Source: Gemmatimonadota bacterium (GTDB lineage: Bacteria > Gemmatimonadota > Gemmatimonadetes > Longimicrobiales > Gaopeijiaceae). Taken from it: a stretch of 15,987 nt of DNA. Shown piece after piece: positions 7,424 to 14,711 of the stretch. Made by a program: the position numbers and the translations under genes. The notes beneath the pieces are model-generated. The model was given only the letters and a program-made list of their open reading frames with translations, searched no databases and had not been told where the DNA came from. The first letter of the stretch is position 1. Each line of letters opens with the position of its first letter. The stretch covers positions 1 to 15,987 of the forward strand of contig PCCM01000081.1 in NCBI GenBank assembly GCA_002731735.1. Reading direction: 5' to 3'.

Positions 7424-9015
7424 TCCGCGATTTCTAGACCGGTAGGCGTCACGACTCTCTGGACGATCCCAAGAGCACCGTCCGCCAGAAATGCGAGCAC
7501 GGCGGCGGGAATCGCCCCTGACAGAATCATCCGGGAGTCACTCAAAGCAAGGCCCGCCACGATCGGGTCACCCAGGCCTCCGGCGCCGATGAACGCGGCA
7601 AGGGTCGCCGTTCCCACCGTAATGACGGCCGCAGTACGGACGCCGGCCATGATCACGGGGATTGCGAGCGGAAAGCGTATGTATTTCAGGATCTGTCCCT
7701 CCGTCATCCCCAGAGATCGGGCCGAGTCCACGGCGGCCGGATCGGCATCACAAATGCCCGTATAGGTGTTCCGGAGGATCGGGAACAGTGAGTAGAGAAA
7801 GAGCGCTACCAAGGCCGGCCTTATGCCGATCCCGAGCAGCGGGATCATGAACGCGAGAAGCGCGATGCTCGGGATGGTCTGGAAGAGCCCGATGGTCCGG
7901 ATGACGACCTCTGCACCCCGTGGGGCTCGCTCGAGGAGGAGCCCGAGCGGGATGGCTACGAGGGTGGCGGCCAGGAGTGACACGATCACCAGAAGCATGT
8001 GCCGTATGGTGAGGTCGATCAGCTCATTTCGGCGGTCAATAAAGTAGGCTCCCAGGGACCCTTCGCGGTCTTCGCCTTCCCTAACGATGCGCACGGCGGG
8101 ACCCGCAACCAGTCCCATCCGCGTCAGGGCATCGCGCGCGACACTTTCGAACTCTTCTCCTTCGACTTCAACCCTGCGGTTGAGCGCCCGCATCTCTTCC
8201 TCGTCCAGCATACCGGACAGCTCTGAGAGCGCTCGTACCGCGTCAGGACGCGTGTCCCAAAATCTGCGTCCCACCACGGCCGAGGCTTCGTAGGGTGGGA
8301 AGAATTCCAGGTCGTCTTCCAACACGACAAGGTCGTACCGATCGATGAGACCGTCGGTGGAGTACCCGTCGACGACATCGACCTCTCCGAGGTCCAGCGC
8401 TTCGTATTTCACGGCTTGGAGCAAAGACCGTTGTGCCTGGAGCTGTAAGCCGTACGCCGATTGTAACCCCGGCAGCCCGTCCGACCGGCCGATGAAGTCC
8501 GGGGAGAACCCGCCTATGTACCGATCAGCCACACGCGCTAGATCGGAAAGCGTGCGCAACCCGTCCGCCTCCGCTGACTCACGGCGCACGGCGATGGCAT
8601 AAGTGTTCTCAAATCCGAGTGGCGGAAGCCAATGGATCCCCCAACGCTCGCGAAAGGCTCCGGACACCGCGCGGAAAACGTCGCCTGCCGATCCTTCCGG
8701 GCTTTGATCGAGCACTGCCACTAATCCCGTTCCAGTGTACTCTGGGTAGACATCGATTGCCTCGGTGCGCAGAGCCTGGAAGGCGATCTCCGTGGCGCCC
8801 AGGCCCAAGCGGCGGTCCACTTCAAATCCGCGGCTCTCCAGGAGCTGGGCGAACATCTCGGCCAGGAGAAACGATTCTCCGAATGGCTTCGAGGCGACGA
8901 CGACGGGTGTGCGCTGGGCTAAGGTTGCGACAGGACACAACACCTGGGCCAGCCCGAGCCAGAAGAGGCCGAGGCCCACGGAGCGGGCCCACCTGAGGGG
9001 GCGGCCCCGGGTCAC
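7420..9015 (-). CDS. ABC transporter fusion: quaternary-amine-type binding protein plus permease
   Basis: 531 residues combining two subunits of an OpuC/ProX-ProW-type osmoprotectant importer. Residues about 1-34 are a signal peptide (LGLFWLGLAQVLCPVATLAQ). Residues about 35-320 are the binding protein, with KPFGESFLLAEMFAQLLESR, the hallmark DVYPEYTGTG, and PLGFENTYAIAVR. From about 330 there is a multi-helix permease with the EAA-type loop (DPAAVDSARSLGMTEGQILK, then YIRFPLAIPVIMAGVRTA) and FIGAGGLGDPI. Expected ligands are glycine betaine, carnitine, choline or similar compounds; which one cannot be read here. The order is binding protein first, then permease, unlike the permease-first OpuABC of Lactococcus. 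The start is GTG 9013-9015, overlapping the ATPase stop (GTGA), so the two are coupled. The binding domain must cross the membrane before the permease helices insert. Confidence 0.9.
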   Translation of the reverse strand: MTRGRPLRWARSVGLGLFWLGLAQVLCPVATLAQRTPVVVASKPFGESFLLAEMFAQLLESRGFEVDRRLGLGATEIAFQALRTEAIDVYPEYTGTGLVAVLDQSPEGSAGDVFRAVSGAFRERWGIHWLPPLGFENTYAIAVRRESAEADGLRTLSDLARVADRYIGGFSPDFIGRSDGLPGLQSAYGLQLQAQRSLLQAVKYEALDLGEVDVVDGYSTDGLIDRYDLVVLEDDLEFFPPYEASAVVGRRFWDTRPDAVRALSELSGMLDEEEMRALNRRVEVEGEEFESVARDALTRMGLVAGPAVRIVREGEDREGSLGAYFIDRRNELIDLTIRHMLLVIVSLLAATLVAIPLGLLLERAPRGAEVVIRTIGLFQTIPSIALLAFMIPLLGIGIRPALVALFLYSLFPILRNTYTGICDADPAAVDSARSLGMTEGQILKYIRFPLAIPVIMAGVRTAAVITVGTATLAAFIGAGGLGDPIVAGLALSDSRMILSGAIPAAVLAFLADGALGIVQRVVTPTGLEIAE

Positions 9016-9776
9016 GCGGCGGTCCCTTCGCCCGCACGGTGGAGCAACTGTTGCACGTAGGGCGATTCAGGAGAGGATCGAAGCACGGCGGCCGGGGCGA
9101 TCTGCTCGAACCTTCCTCCCCGAAGTACAGCTACTCGGTTGGCGATTTCAAGCGCGGTCCTGATGTCATGAGTGACCATCAAGGTGGTCACCCCGATGTC
9201 CTGGAGAAGCACATGTACCGCTTCGACCAGCTCGGCACGTGTGATGGCGTCGAGGGCGCGGAAGGGCTCGTCGAGTAGAATGATCTCCGGTTCCGCCGCC
9301 AAGGCGCGGGCCAGGGCCACTCGCTGCCGTTGTCCACCGGAGAGCTCTCCCGGCCTGCGGGCGCCGAACTCATCGGGCGGTAGACCGACGAGCTGGAGGG
9401 CTACGGACGCAAGGTCGTCCGGTGATGCCATCTTTCGCAGCCGTGGCACCAACGCGGTGTTTCGAAGTACGGTCCAATGCGGGATGAGTCCCCCGTCCTG
9501 CTGTACGTATCCGATGGAACGGCGCAGCTGCACCGGGTTCAATGCGTGGACGTTCTGTCCTCCGACACAAACCTCGCCTTCGTCGGCTGAGATCATCCGG
9601 TTGAACAGGCGGAGCAGCGTGGTCTTACCCGCGCCGCTCTCGCCCACGAGCACAACGATTTCACCGCGTCCGACAGATAGGTCGACTCGATCGAGGACGG
9701 GTGCGGAGCCGAACCGCTTCACGACGTCTTTTGCCGAGAGGGCCGGCGCGTCGGTGGGCAGTACTTGATCGCGCAT
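9012..9776 (-). CDS. ABC transporter ATP-binding protein, osmoprotectant type
   Basis: 254-residue cytoplasmic ATPase driving import through the fused permease encoded next. The motifs are complete: Walker A GESGAGKT (45-52), Q-loop YVQQDGGL (90-97), signature LSGGQRQR (145-152), Walker B IILLDEP (165-171), D-loop residues RALDAIT (173-179) and H-loop VTHD (201-204). It ends soon after the core fold and lacks the C-terminal CBS pair that OpuAA/ProV-type ATPases use to sense ionic strength, so osmotic gating through CBS domains is not expected. It is the first gene of a three-gene minus-strand operon (ATPase, fusion, small protein) linked by GTGA and ATGA overlaps. The start ATG lies at 9774-9776, with no strong ribosome site seen. 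Confidence 0.92.
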   Translation of the reverse strand: MRDQVLPTDAPALSAKDVVKRFGSAPVLDRVDLSVGRGEIVVLVGESGAGKTTLLRLFNRMISADEGEVCVGGQNVHALNPVQLRRSIGYVQQDGGLIPHWTVLRNTALVPRLRKMASPDDLASVALQLVGLPPDEFGARRPGELSGGQRQRVALARALAAEPEIILLDEPFRALDAITRAELVEAVHVLLQDIGVTTLMVTHDIRTALEIANRVAVLRGGRFEQIAPAAVLRSSPESPYVQQLLHRAGEGTAA

Positions 9777-9945
9777 GCTCCACGATAGCGTGGGGCGCTC
9801 GGGTGCGCACCGTTGTAGGGGTTCGCCCGTTCTCTATCGACCAGTAGGTTGCGACCGGAAAACGCACTGGTACGCCGGTTGGAGACGAACAACGGGCGTG
9901 GATCCGGGCAAGATCAAGACGGGGACGGAGGAGTGCTTTGAGTTT

Positions 9946-10208
9946 ATGTCCCGCGTCCGCGAGGGAGCGCTGGAACGCCTCGCCCGGCTCGACCTCACGT
10001 CCGAGGATCCGCTGCTCGATACGGGTTACTGGTCCTTCCCTGGCGTGCCGAAGCTCGGCCGACTCACGATGATCCAGGTGAGGTACGACCTCTTCTGGGT
10101 CGACCAGGGATTGAGGGCGGGCTCCGTTCGATCGTGCTCGAAGCGGAACCAGAAGTTCTGTTGGCGGGTTATGAAGCGGTCCTTATTCAGGAGCGGTTCT
10201 GTGAGTGA
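9946..10208 (+). pseudogene. Frame-disrupted gene remnant upstream of trx
   Basis: From the ATG at 9946 the frame reads as convincing protein (MSRVREGALERLARLDLTSE, then DTGYWSFPGVPKLGRLTMIQ and DLFWVDQGL) with G/C-rich third positions. At about 10110-10130 the good reading moves by one base: the next frame gives LRSIVLEAEPEVLLAGYEAV and LIQERFCE and stops at 10206-10208, overlapping the thioredoxin start. A further plausible piece in another frame (RPENALVRRLETNNGRG) lies near 9855-9905, so two indels may be involved. I cannot name the family. The stop/start overlap with trx suggests it was once cotranscribed and coupled with trx. Sequencing error is the alternative to decay. Positions 9777-9945 otherwise hold no supported feature. 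Confidence 0.45.
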
Positions 10209-10656
10209 AGTCTCGGCCAAGGGTAACGTCACCCTGCGGTGCCCGTTCTGCCTGACCCTCAACACCGTCGATCTGGGCAAATCGGGCGACCGACCGACAT
10301 GCGGCGACTGCAAGAAGCCGCTGCTTCTCGACCGACCGGTCAAGGTCGGCGGTGAAGATTTCGACCGTACGGTACTTGGCTCGGAGGCGCCCGTGCTGGT
10401 GGATTTTTATGCGGATTGGTGCGCGCCCTGTAAGTACGTGGCTCCGCTGATGGATGAGCTTGCCCAGACGCACGAGGGCACGCTGCTCGTGGTTAAAGTC
10501 GACACCGATCAGGCGCCCGATGTGTCCCAGCAGTTCGAGATTCGGAGCATCCCCACGGTGATCCTGTTCAAGAGCGGTGCGGAGGTCGGTCGCAGCGTGG
10601 GCTTCGAGCCCGAAAAGCTGCGGGCCATGGCCGAGGAAGCGGTGAGGCCAGGTTGA
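10201..10656 (+). CDS. trxC: Zinc-finger thioredoxin (thioredoxin-2 type)
   Basis: 151-residue cytoplasmic thiol-disulphide reductase of the thioredoxin-2 class, which keeps protein thiols reduced and carries an N-terminal zinc site. Cysteines are at 14, 17, 34 and 37 (RCPFC ... TCGDC), followed by the thioredoxin fold with active site DWCAPCK (72-78) and the cis-proline loop RSIPT (115-119). The active site has Ala in place of the usual Gly (WCGPC), a variation seen in some family members. The frame is open to 9775, but GTG 10201 is chosen: CAGGAG ends seven bases upstream and homologues start shortly before the first Cys pair, whereas the upstream in-frame reading is implausible. The 3' end overlaps the promoter of the argGH operon. 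Confidence 0.88.
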   Translation: MSEVSAKGNVTLRCPFCLTLNTVDLGKSGDRPTCGDCKKPLLLDRPVKVGGEDFDRTVLGSEAPVLVDFYADWCAPCKYVAPLMDELAQTHEGTLLVVKVDTDQAPDVSQQFEIRSIPTVILFKSGAEVGRSVGFEPEKLRAMAEEAVRPG

Positions 10657-10681
10657 CAGCTACTTTTGCGCGGATGATATT
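10653..10681 (+). promoter_or_regulatory. Sigma70-type promoter for argGH leader
   Basis: TTGACA at 10653-10658 (overlapping the trxC stop codon) is followed after 17 bases by GATATT at 10676-10681; an overlapping TGaTATTAA could act as an extended -10. Transcription would begin near 10688, giving a leader of about 155 bases ahead of argG. Confidence 0.55.
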
Positions 10682-10695
10682 AACAGCGCATAAAC

Positions 10696-10814
10696 ATCCG
10701 ATTCAATCGGGTTTCTAGCGAATATTGTCGGGTTCGGGAGTGGTGTAAGACGGCTTGCCGTCACCAGCGCTTTGGCGGGAAGTGGCTGGTTCTGCTCCCG
10801 GCCCGCGTTTTTTT
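10696..10814 (+). promoter_or_regulatory. Structured leader RNA / candidate attenuator of argGH
   Basis: Several helices are visible. CCGAT-TCA-ATCGG forms a small hairpin near 10698-10710. GACGG-CTTG-CCGTC (10749-10762) is a CUUG-tetraloop hairpin. CGGG plus CGGGAG (10729-10740) can pair with CTCCCG and CCCG (10795-10805). An alternative helix pairs GGCGGGA (10774-10780) with TCCCG-G-CC (10796-10803). Seven T's at 10808-10814 follow at once, so either helix could act as an intrinsic terminator, 28 bases before the argG start. No open reading frame suited to a leader peptide is present. Alternatives are a small RNA ending at the T-run, or a terminator of readthrough from trxC. Confidence 0.5.
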
Positions 10815-10842
10815 GTCTGTATATCACAGGGAAGATGAAGTC

Positions 10843-12216
10843 ATGGCCTTGAAGGTGGTGCTCGCGTACTCCGGTGGACTGGACACATCGGTCATCGTTC
10901 CGTGGCTTCGTGAGAAGTACGGTGCCGAGGTCATCTGTGTGGCCGCCGACGTGGGCCAGCCAGGCGGACTCGAGGGTCTCGATGAGCGGGCTGAGGCCAC
11001 GGGCGCCGCAGAATTCTACGGGGAAGACCTGCGTAGGGAGTTCGTCGAGGACTTCGTTTGGCCCACGCTCCGTTCAGGGGCCGTCTACGGTCGTAAGTAC
11101 CTCCTGGGAACCTCCATGGCCCGTCCCATCATTGCGCGCCGGATGGTAGAGGTGGCACGCGAGGTCGGAGCGAGTGCGCTTTCTCACGGGTGTACCGGCA
11201 AGGGAAACGATCAGGTTCGGTTCGAGCTGACCTTCGCGGCGCTCGCACCGGATCTACGGGTGATCGCCCCCTGGCGTGAGTGGGATTTGCAGTCCCGTGA
11301 GGATGCGTTGGAGTACGCCCGGGCTCGCCAGATACCGCTCGTAGGTGTCGACAAGACCAAACTCTATTCTCGCGACGAGAACATCTGGCATATCTCGCAC
11401 GAGGGCGGCCCGCTCGAGGATCCCGCGTTCGAGCCCGACGAAGAGATGTACCAGTGGACCACGGCCCCCGAGGCCGCTCCGGACGACCTCGAATACCTGG
11501 AGATCGGTTTCGAACAGGGTCGACCCGTCTCAGTCAACGACGAGGCTCTGGACTCGGTGAACCTCCTCTTGGCTCTGAACGAGATAGGCTCTCGGCATGG
11601 TGTAGGCAGGATCGATCTCGTGGAGGATCGGCTGGTCGGGATGAAGTCTCGTGGTGTGTACGAAACCCCTGGCGGAACACTTCTGTATATCGCGCTTCAG
11701 GAGCTGGAGCAGCTCACACTCGACCGCCGGGCCCTGACGTTCAAGGATCGGCTTGCGGCGCGTTACGCCGATCTGGTGTACGAGGGCTGGTGGTGGACGC
11801 CCGAAAGAGAGGCCATGGATGCGTCCGTGGACGTCCTCATGAAGCGGGTCACAGGCGTGGTGCGCCTGAAGCTCTTCAAGGGTTCGGCGTTGATAGCGAG
11901 CCGTAGGAGCCCGGAATCTCTCTACCATGCGGGACTCGCATCCTTTGGTGAGGAAGCGACCTACGACCATGCGGACGCCGAAGGGTTCATCAAGTTGTTC
12001 GGGCTTCCCGCGCGAGTGGCGGCGGAGCGCGATGGCGGAAAGGTCTGGAAGTCCGATGCGACCGAGGTCGCGGCTGAAACTGACGAGACCTCGACTGACG
12101 CTGACGAGACCGCGACGGAGACTGGCGGGACCGCGACCAATGAAGCTGCGACTGAGAACGCCGAGGTCGCGACTGAGACGACGGAGTCCGAGGGCGTCAA
12201 AACCCCGGCAGGCTGA
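10843..12216 (+). CDS. argG: Argininosuccinate synthase with acidic C-terminal tail
   Basis: ATP-dependent condensation of citrulline and aspartate to argininosuccinate, the penultimate step of arginine synthesis. 457 residues. The PP-loop AYSGGLDTS is at 8-16; LGTSMARPIIA, HGCTGKGNDQVRFE, SRDENIWHISHEGG and YETPGG follow as in the family. The catalytic body ends near residue 402, the usual length of this enzyme. Residues 403-457 form an unusual Thr/Glu/Ala/Asp-rich tail encoded by imperfect repeats (12049-12213). ATG 10843 is preferred to the upstream TTG 10813 because AGGGAAG lies at proper spacing and MALKVVLAYSGG matches the family start. Its stop overlaps the argH start. Regulation is probably through the structured leader upstream. 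Confidence 0.96.
   Translation: MALKVVLAYSGGLDTSVIVPWLREKYGAEVICVAADVGQPGGLEGLDERAEATGAAEFYGEDLRREFVEDFVWPTLRSGAVYGRKYLLGTSMARPIIARRMVEVAREVGASALSHGCTGKGNDQVRFELTFAALAPDLRVIAPWREWDLQSREDALEYARARQIPLVGVDKTKLYSRDENIWHISHEGGPLEDPAFEPDEEMYQWTTAPEAAPDDLEYLEIGFEQGRPVSVNDEALDSVNLLLALNEIGSRHGVGRIDLVEDRLVGMKSRGVYETPGGTLLYIALQELEQLTLDRRALTFKDRLAARYADLVYEGWWWTPEREAMDASVDVLMKRVTGVVRLKLFKGSALIASRRSPESLYHAGLASFGEEATYDHADAEGFIKLFGLPARVAAERDGGKVWKSDATEVAAETDETSTDADETATETGGTATNEAATENAEVATETTESEGVKTPAG
12049..12213 (+). repeat. Degenerate coding repeats giving the ArgG tail
   Basis: Imperfect units around GCGACTGAGA and GACCGCGAC recur through this stretch (for example near 12109-12121, 12133-12145 and 12168-12180), encoding alternating Ala-Thr-Glu-Thr patterns. 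The tail is likely disordered and carries strong negative charge. Confidence 0.6.
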
Positions 12217-13589
12217 TGGGCCCGACAGACCCCCTCTGGAGCGGCCGCATTCAGGGCGAGATGGCGGAGGCGATGGTTCCCCTGAATCGGAGCCTCGCTG
12301 TAGACATTCGCCTCTGGCCCCAGGACATCCGTGGGAGCCAGGCCTGGGCCCGGGCGCTCGTGAAGGCTGGTGTGTTAGAGGATGAGGAGGGGACCACACT
12401 GGTCGACGGACTCGACCGCGTGGCCACCCGTCTGTCCGAGAGCGATCACTCCGATGAGGCTGATGAGGACATCCATTCCCTCGTGGAGCGTCTGTTATAC
12501 GAGGAGGTCGGTGAGGTCGCCGGTAAACTCCATACAGGACGGTCGCGTAACGACCAAGTGGCGACCGACTTTCGCTTGTGGGGCATGGACGCGGCGGAAC
12601 GCCTCGTCCGGATCTTGGGGGAGGTAGAGTCGGCCCTTTTGGACTGGGCGACCCAGTCTGTCGAGATCATCCTCCCTGGATACACGCACCTCCAGCAGGG
12701 GCAGCCAATACGGGCAGCTCACTGGATTCTCTCGCACTTTTGGCCGCTCGAGCGTGACCGCGCAGCTTTGCGTGCCGTGCGGGATCAAGCGGGCGTGTTG
12801 CCGCTTGGATCGGGCGCGATCGCGGGGTGTCCGTTCCCGATCGACCGTGAGTTACTCCGGGCGCATTTGGGGTTCCTGCGGATCTCCGAGAACAGTATCG
12901 ACGCGGTCAGTGATCGCGATTGGGCGCTGGAATTTGCGTTCGCAACGGCCCGCGTCGGGGTTCATTTGTCGCGATTGGCGGAGGATTTGGTCTTGTTCGG
13001 ATCCAAAGAATTCGGGTTCGTCCGGCTGTCCGACGGGTTCAGTACGGGATCCAGCCTGATGCCCCAAAAGCGGAATCCGGACGTGGCGGAACTCGTGCGG
13101 GGGAAATCCGGTCGGCTGACGGGCAATCTCGTGTCCTTGCTCACGGTGTTGAAGGGACTACCCACTGGGTACAACCGCGACTTGCAAGAAGACAAGGGCG
13201 TGCTCTTCGATTCCATGGACACGCTCACCATAGTGTTGCCCGCGATCGAAGGGGCCATCCGCGGAGCCGAATTTCAAACGGATCACATCGAGGCTGCACT
13301 CGATCCACAACTTCTTGCCACGGATTTGGCCGACTATCTGGTCCGGACCGGCGTGCCTTTCCGGAAGGCCCACGAAGTGGTGGCGACGATCGTGCGCCGG
13401 GCGGAGGACCAGGGTATTCCAGTGGACCAACTTTCCCTTGAGGTGTTCCAGGAGGCGTACAGCGGGTTGGACTCTGACGTCTTCCAAGTGTTCGATTGGG
13501 AGCGGTCGGTCGAGGCGCGGGAAGCCCTGGGGGGCACAGCCCGAAAGGCCGTCCTCGACCAGATCATGGCTGCGCAGACACGCCTATAG
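12216..13589 (+). CDS. argH: Argininosuccinate lyase
   Basis: Splits argininosuccinate into arginine and fumarate, the last step of arginine synthesis; fumarase/aspartase superfamily, homotetramer in the cytoplasm. 457 residues, normal length. Motifs: LWSGRIQGE (7-15), HTGRSRNDQVATD (106-118), GYTHLQQGQPI (155-165) with His158, and the superfamily signature GSSLMPQKRNPD (278-289), whose flexible loop carries the catalytic Ser. At 40-48 the sequence is GSQAWARAL where most family members have His at the Trp position (GSxAHAxxL). The ATG shares one base with the argG stop (TGATG), so the pair is translationally coupled. The 3' end overlaps the convergent DAHP synthase by six bases. Confidence 0.95.
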   Translation: MGPTDPLWSGRIQGEMAEAMVPLNRSLAVDIRLWPQDIRGSQAWARALVKAGVLEDEEGTTLVDGLDRVATRLSESDHSDEADEDIHSLVERLLYEEVGEVAGKLHTGRSRNDQVATDFRLWGMDAAERLVRILGEVESALLDWATQSVEIILPGYTHLQQGQPIRAAHWILSHFWPLERDRAALRAVRDQAGVLPLGSGAIAGCPFPIDRELLRAHLGFLRISENSIDAVSDRDWALEFAFATARVGVHLSRLAEDLVLFGSKEFGFVRLSDGFSTGSSLMPQKRNPDVAELVRGKSGRLTGNLVSLLTVLKGLPTGYNRDLQEDKGVLFDSMDTLTIVLPAIEGAIRGAEFQTDHIEAALDPQLLATDLADYLVRTGVPFRKAHEVVATIVRRAEDQGIPVDQLSLEVFQEAYSGLDSDVFQVFDWERSVEAREALGGTARKAVLDQIMAAQTRL

Positions 13590-14597
13590 TGTTCTCCCTG
13601 CCGCCTCCGCGAAGGGCGCCAGGCCGGCCATGAGCGAATCGAATTCATCGAACACCAACGATTGGTCCCCGTCGGAAACGGCCATCTCCGGGTTGGGATG
13701 GACCTCCACGATGAGGCCGTCCGCGCCAGCGGCGATCGCCGCGTAGGAGAGGGCCGGCACCAGGTCTCGCCGCCCCGCGGCGTGGCTGGGATCGGCCACC
13801 ACGGGGAGGTGGGTCTCCTTCTTGAGCACGGGAATCGCCGCCAGATCAAACGTGTTTCGCGTCGAATCCTCAAAGGTCCGGATGCCTCGCTCACAGAGTA
13901 GGACGTTCATATTCCCCTGCTTCATGATGTACTCGGCCGCCAGAAGAAGGTCCGTCACTTTGGCGGACATCCCGCGTTTGAGAAGGATGGGTCGGTGTAG
14001 CCGCCCGACCTCCGTGAGGAGGGAAAAATTCTGCATGTTTCTGGCCCCGATTTGGAGGACGTCCGCGTACTCGGCGACGAGGTCGACCTGACGGGTATCC
14101 ATCACCTCCGTGACCACCGGGAGTCCGGTCTCGGCTCTTACGTCCGAGAGTATCTTCAGGCCTTCTTCACCGAGGCCGTCGAACGCGTAGGGAGAGCTCC
14201 TCGGCTTGAACGCTCCGCCGCGTAGTGCGGTCGCTCCCGCGGCCTTTACGTGGCGTGCCGTCTCCTGGAGCATGCTGAGGCCCTCCACGGAGCAAGGTCC
14301 CGCGATGATCGAGAGGGCATTGCCCCCGATCGTGCTGTCGCCGATCTGGACCTCCGAAGACTCCTCGTGGCCCTGCCGGCTCGCCAGCTTGTAGGGCTTC
14401 ATGACCGGACGAACGGCCTCGACCCCAGGAATCGAGAGCATGGGCACGTTGACCAGATCCTGTTGGTCTCCGATGCACAGAACGACGGTTCGGTGTTCGC
14501 CTCGGATGAGATGCGTGCGGGGTCCCAAGGCCTCGATTCTCTCCCGGATGTGGTCGAGCTCTTCGTCGGTCACGCCGGGTCGCGTGATAATAATCAT
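13584..14597 (-). CDS. aroF: DAHP synthase, type Ibeta with N-terminal ferredoxin-like domain
   Basis: Condenses phosphoenolpyruvate with erythrose 4-phosphate to DAHP, the first step of the shikimate pathway. 337 residues. Residues 1 to about 68 form a small alpha/beta domain (IIITRPGVTDEELDHIRERI) like the regulatory ferredoxin-like domain of Thermotoga DAHP synthase, which binds Tyr or Phe. The barrel follows with GPCSVE (100-105), RGGAFKPR (126-133), QIGARNMQN (182-190), KRGM (207-210), DPSHAAG (269-275) and EVHPNPE (298-304); Cys102, His272, Glu298 and Asp309 are the expected metal ligands. ATG 14595-14597 follows a GAGAGAA stretch. Expression is probably controlled by the attenuator in its leader, so both enzyme and transcription may respond to aromatic amino acids. 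The symbol is used loosely; aroA/aroG are also applied to this family. Confidence 0.94.
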   Translation of the reverse strand: MIIITRPGVTDEELDHIRERIEALGPRTHLIRGEHRTVVLCIGDQQDLVNVPMLSIPGVEAVRPVMKPYKLASRQGHEESSEVQIGDSTIGGNALSIIAGPCSVEGLSMLQETARHVKAAGATALRGGAFKPRSSPYAFDGLGEEGLKILSDVRAETGLPVVTEVMDTRQVDLVAEYADVLQIGARNMQNFSLLTEVGRLHRPILLKRGMSAKVTDLLLAAEYIMKQGNMNVLLCERGIRTFEDSTRNTFDLAAIPVLKKETHLPVVADPSHAAGRRDLVPALSYAAIAAGADGLIVEVHPNPEMAVSDGDQSLVFDEFDSLMAGLAPFAEAAGRTL

Positions 14598-14644
14598 GGT
14601 TCTCTCAGCTTGTGTGTGATGGCCCGTGCATGTGACAGACCACG

Positions 14645-14675
14645 AAAAAAGGCCCCCGACCAGGAGTCGAGAGCC
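14645..14675 (-). terminator. Intrinsic terminator in the DAHP synthase leader
   Basis: On the minus strand, GGCTCTCGAC (14675-14666) pairs with GTCGGGGGCC (14660-14651) over ten base pairs, two of them G-U, around a five-base loop, and is followed at once by six T's (14650-14645). It lies 48 bases ahead of the start codon of the gene it precedes, so it is an attenuator rather than a 3' end. Confidence 0.85.
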
Positions 14676-14711
14676 TCAGGACGAAACGCGACAACGCTCA
14701 GCGCGCGCGCA

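Noticed and set aside
10741..10814. Possible T-box or known amino-acid riboswitch in the argG leader
   Set aside because: The conserved T-box sequence is not present and no named riboswitch core was recognised, so only a generic structured leader is reported.
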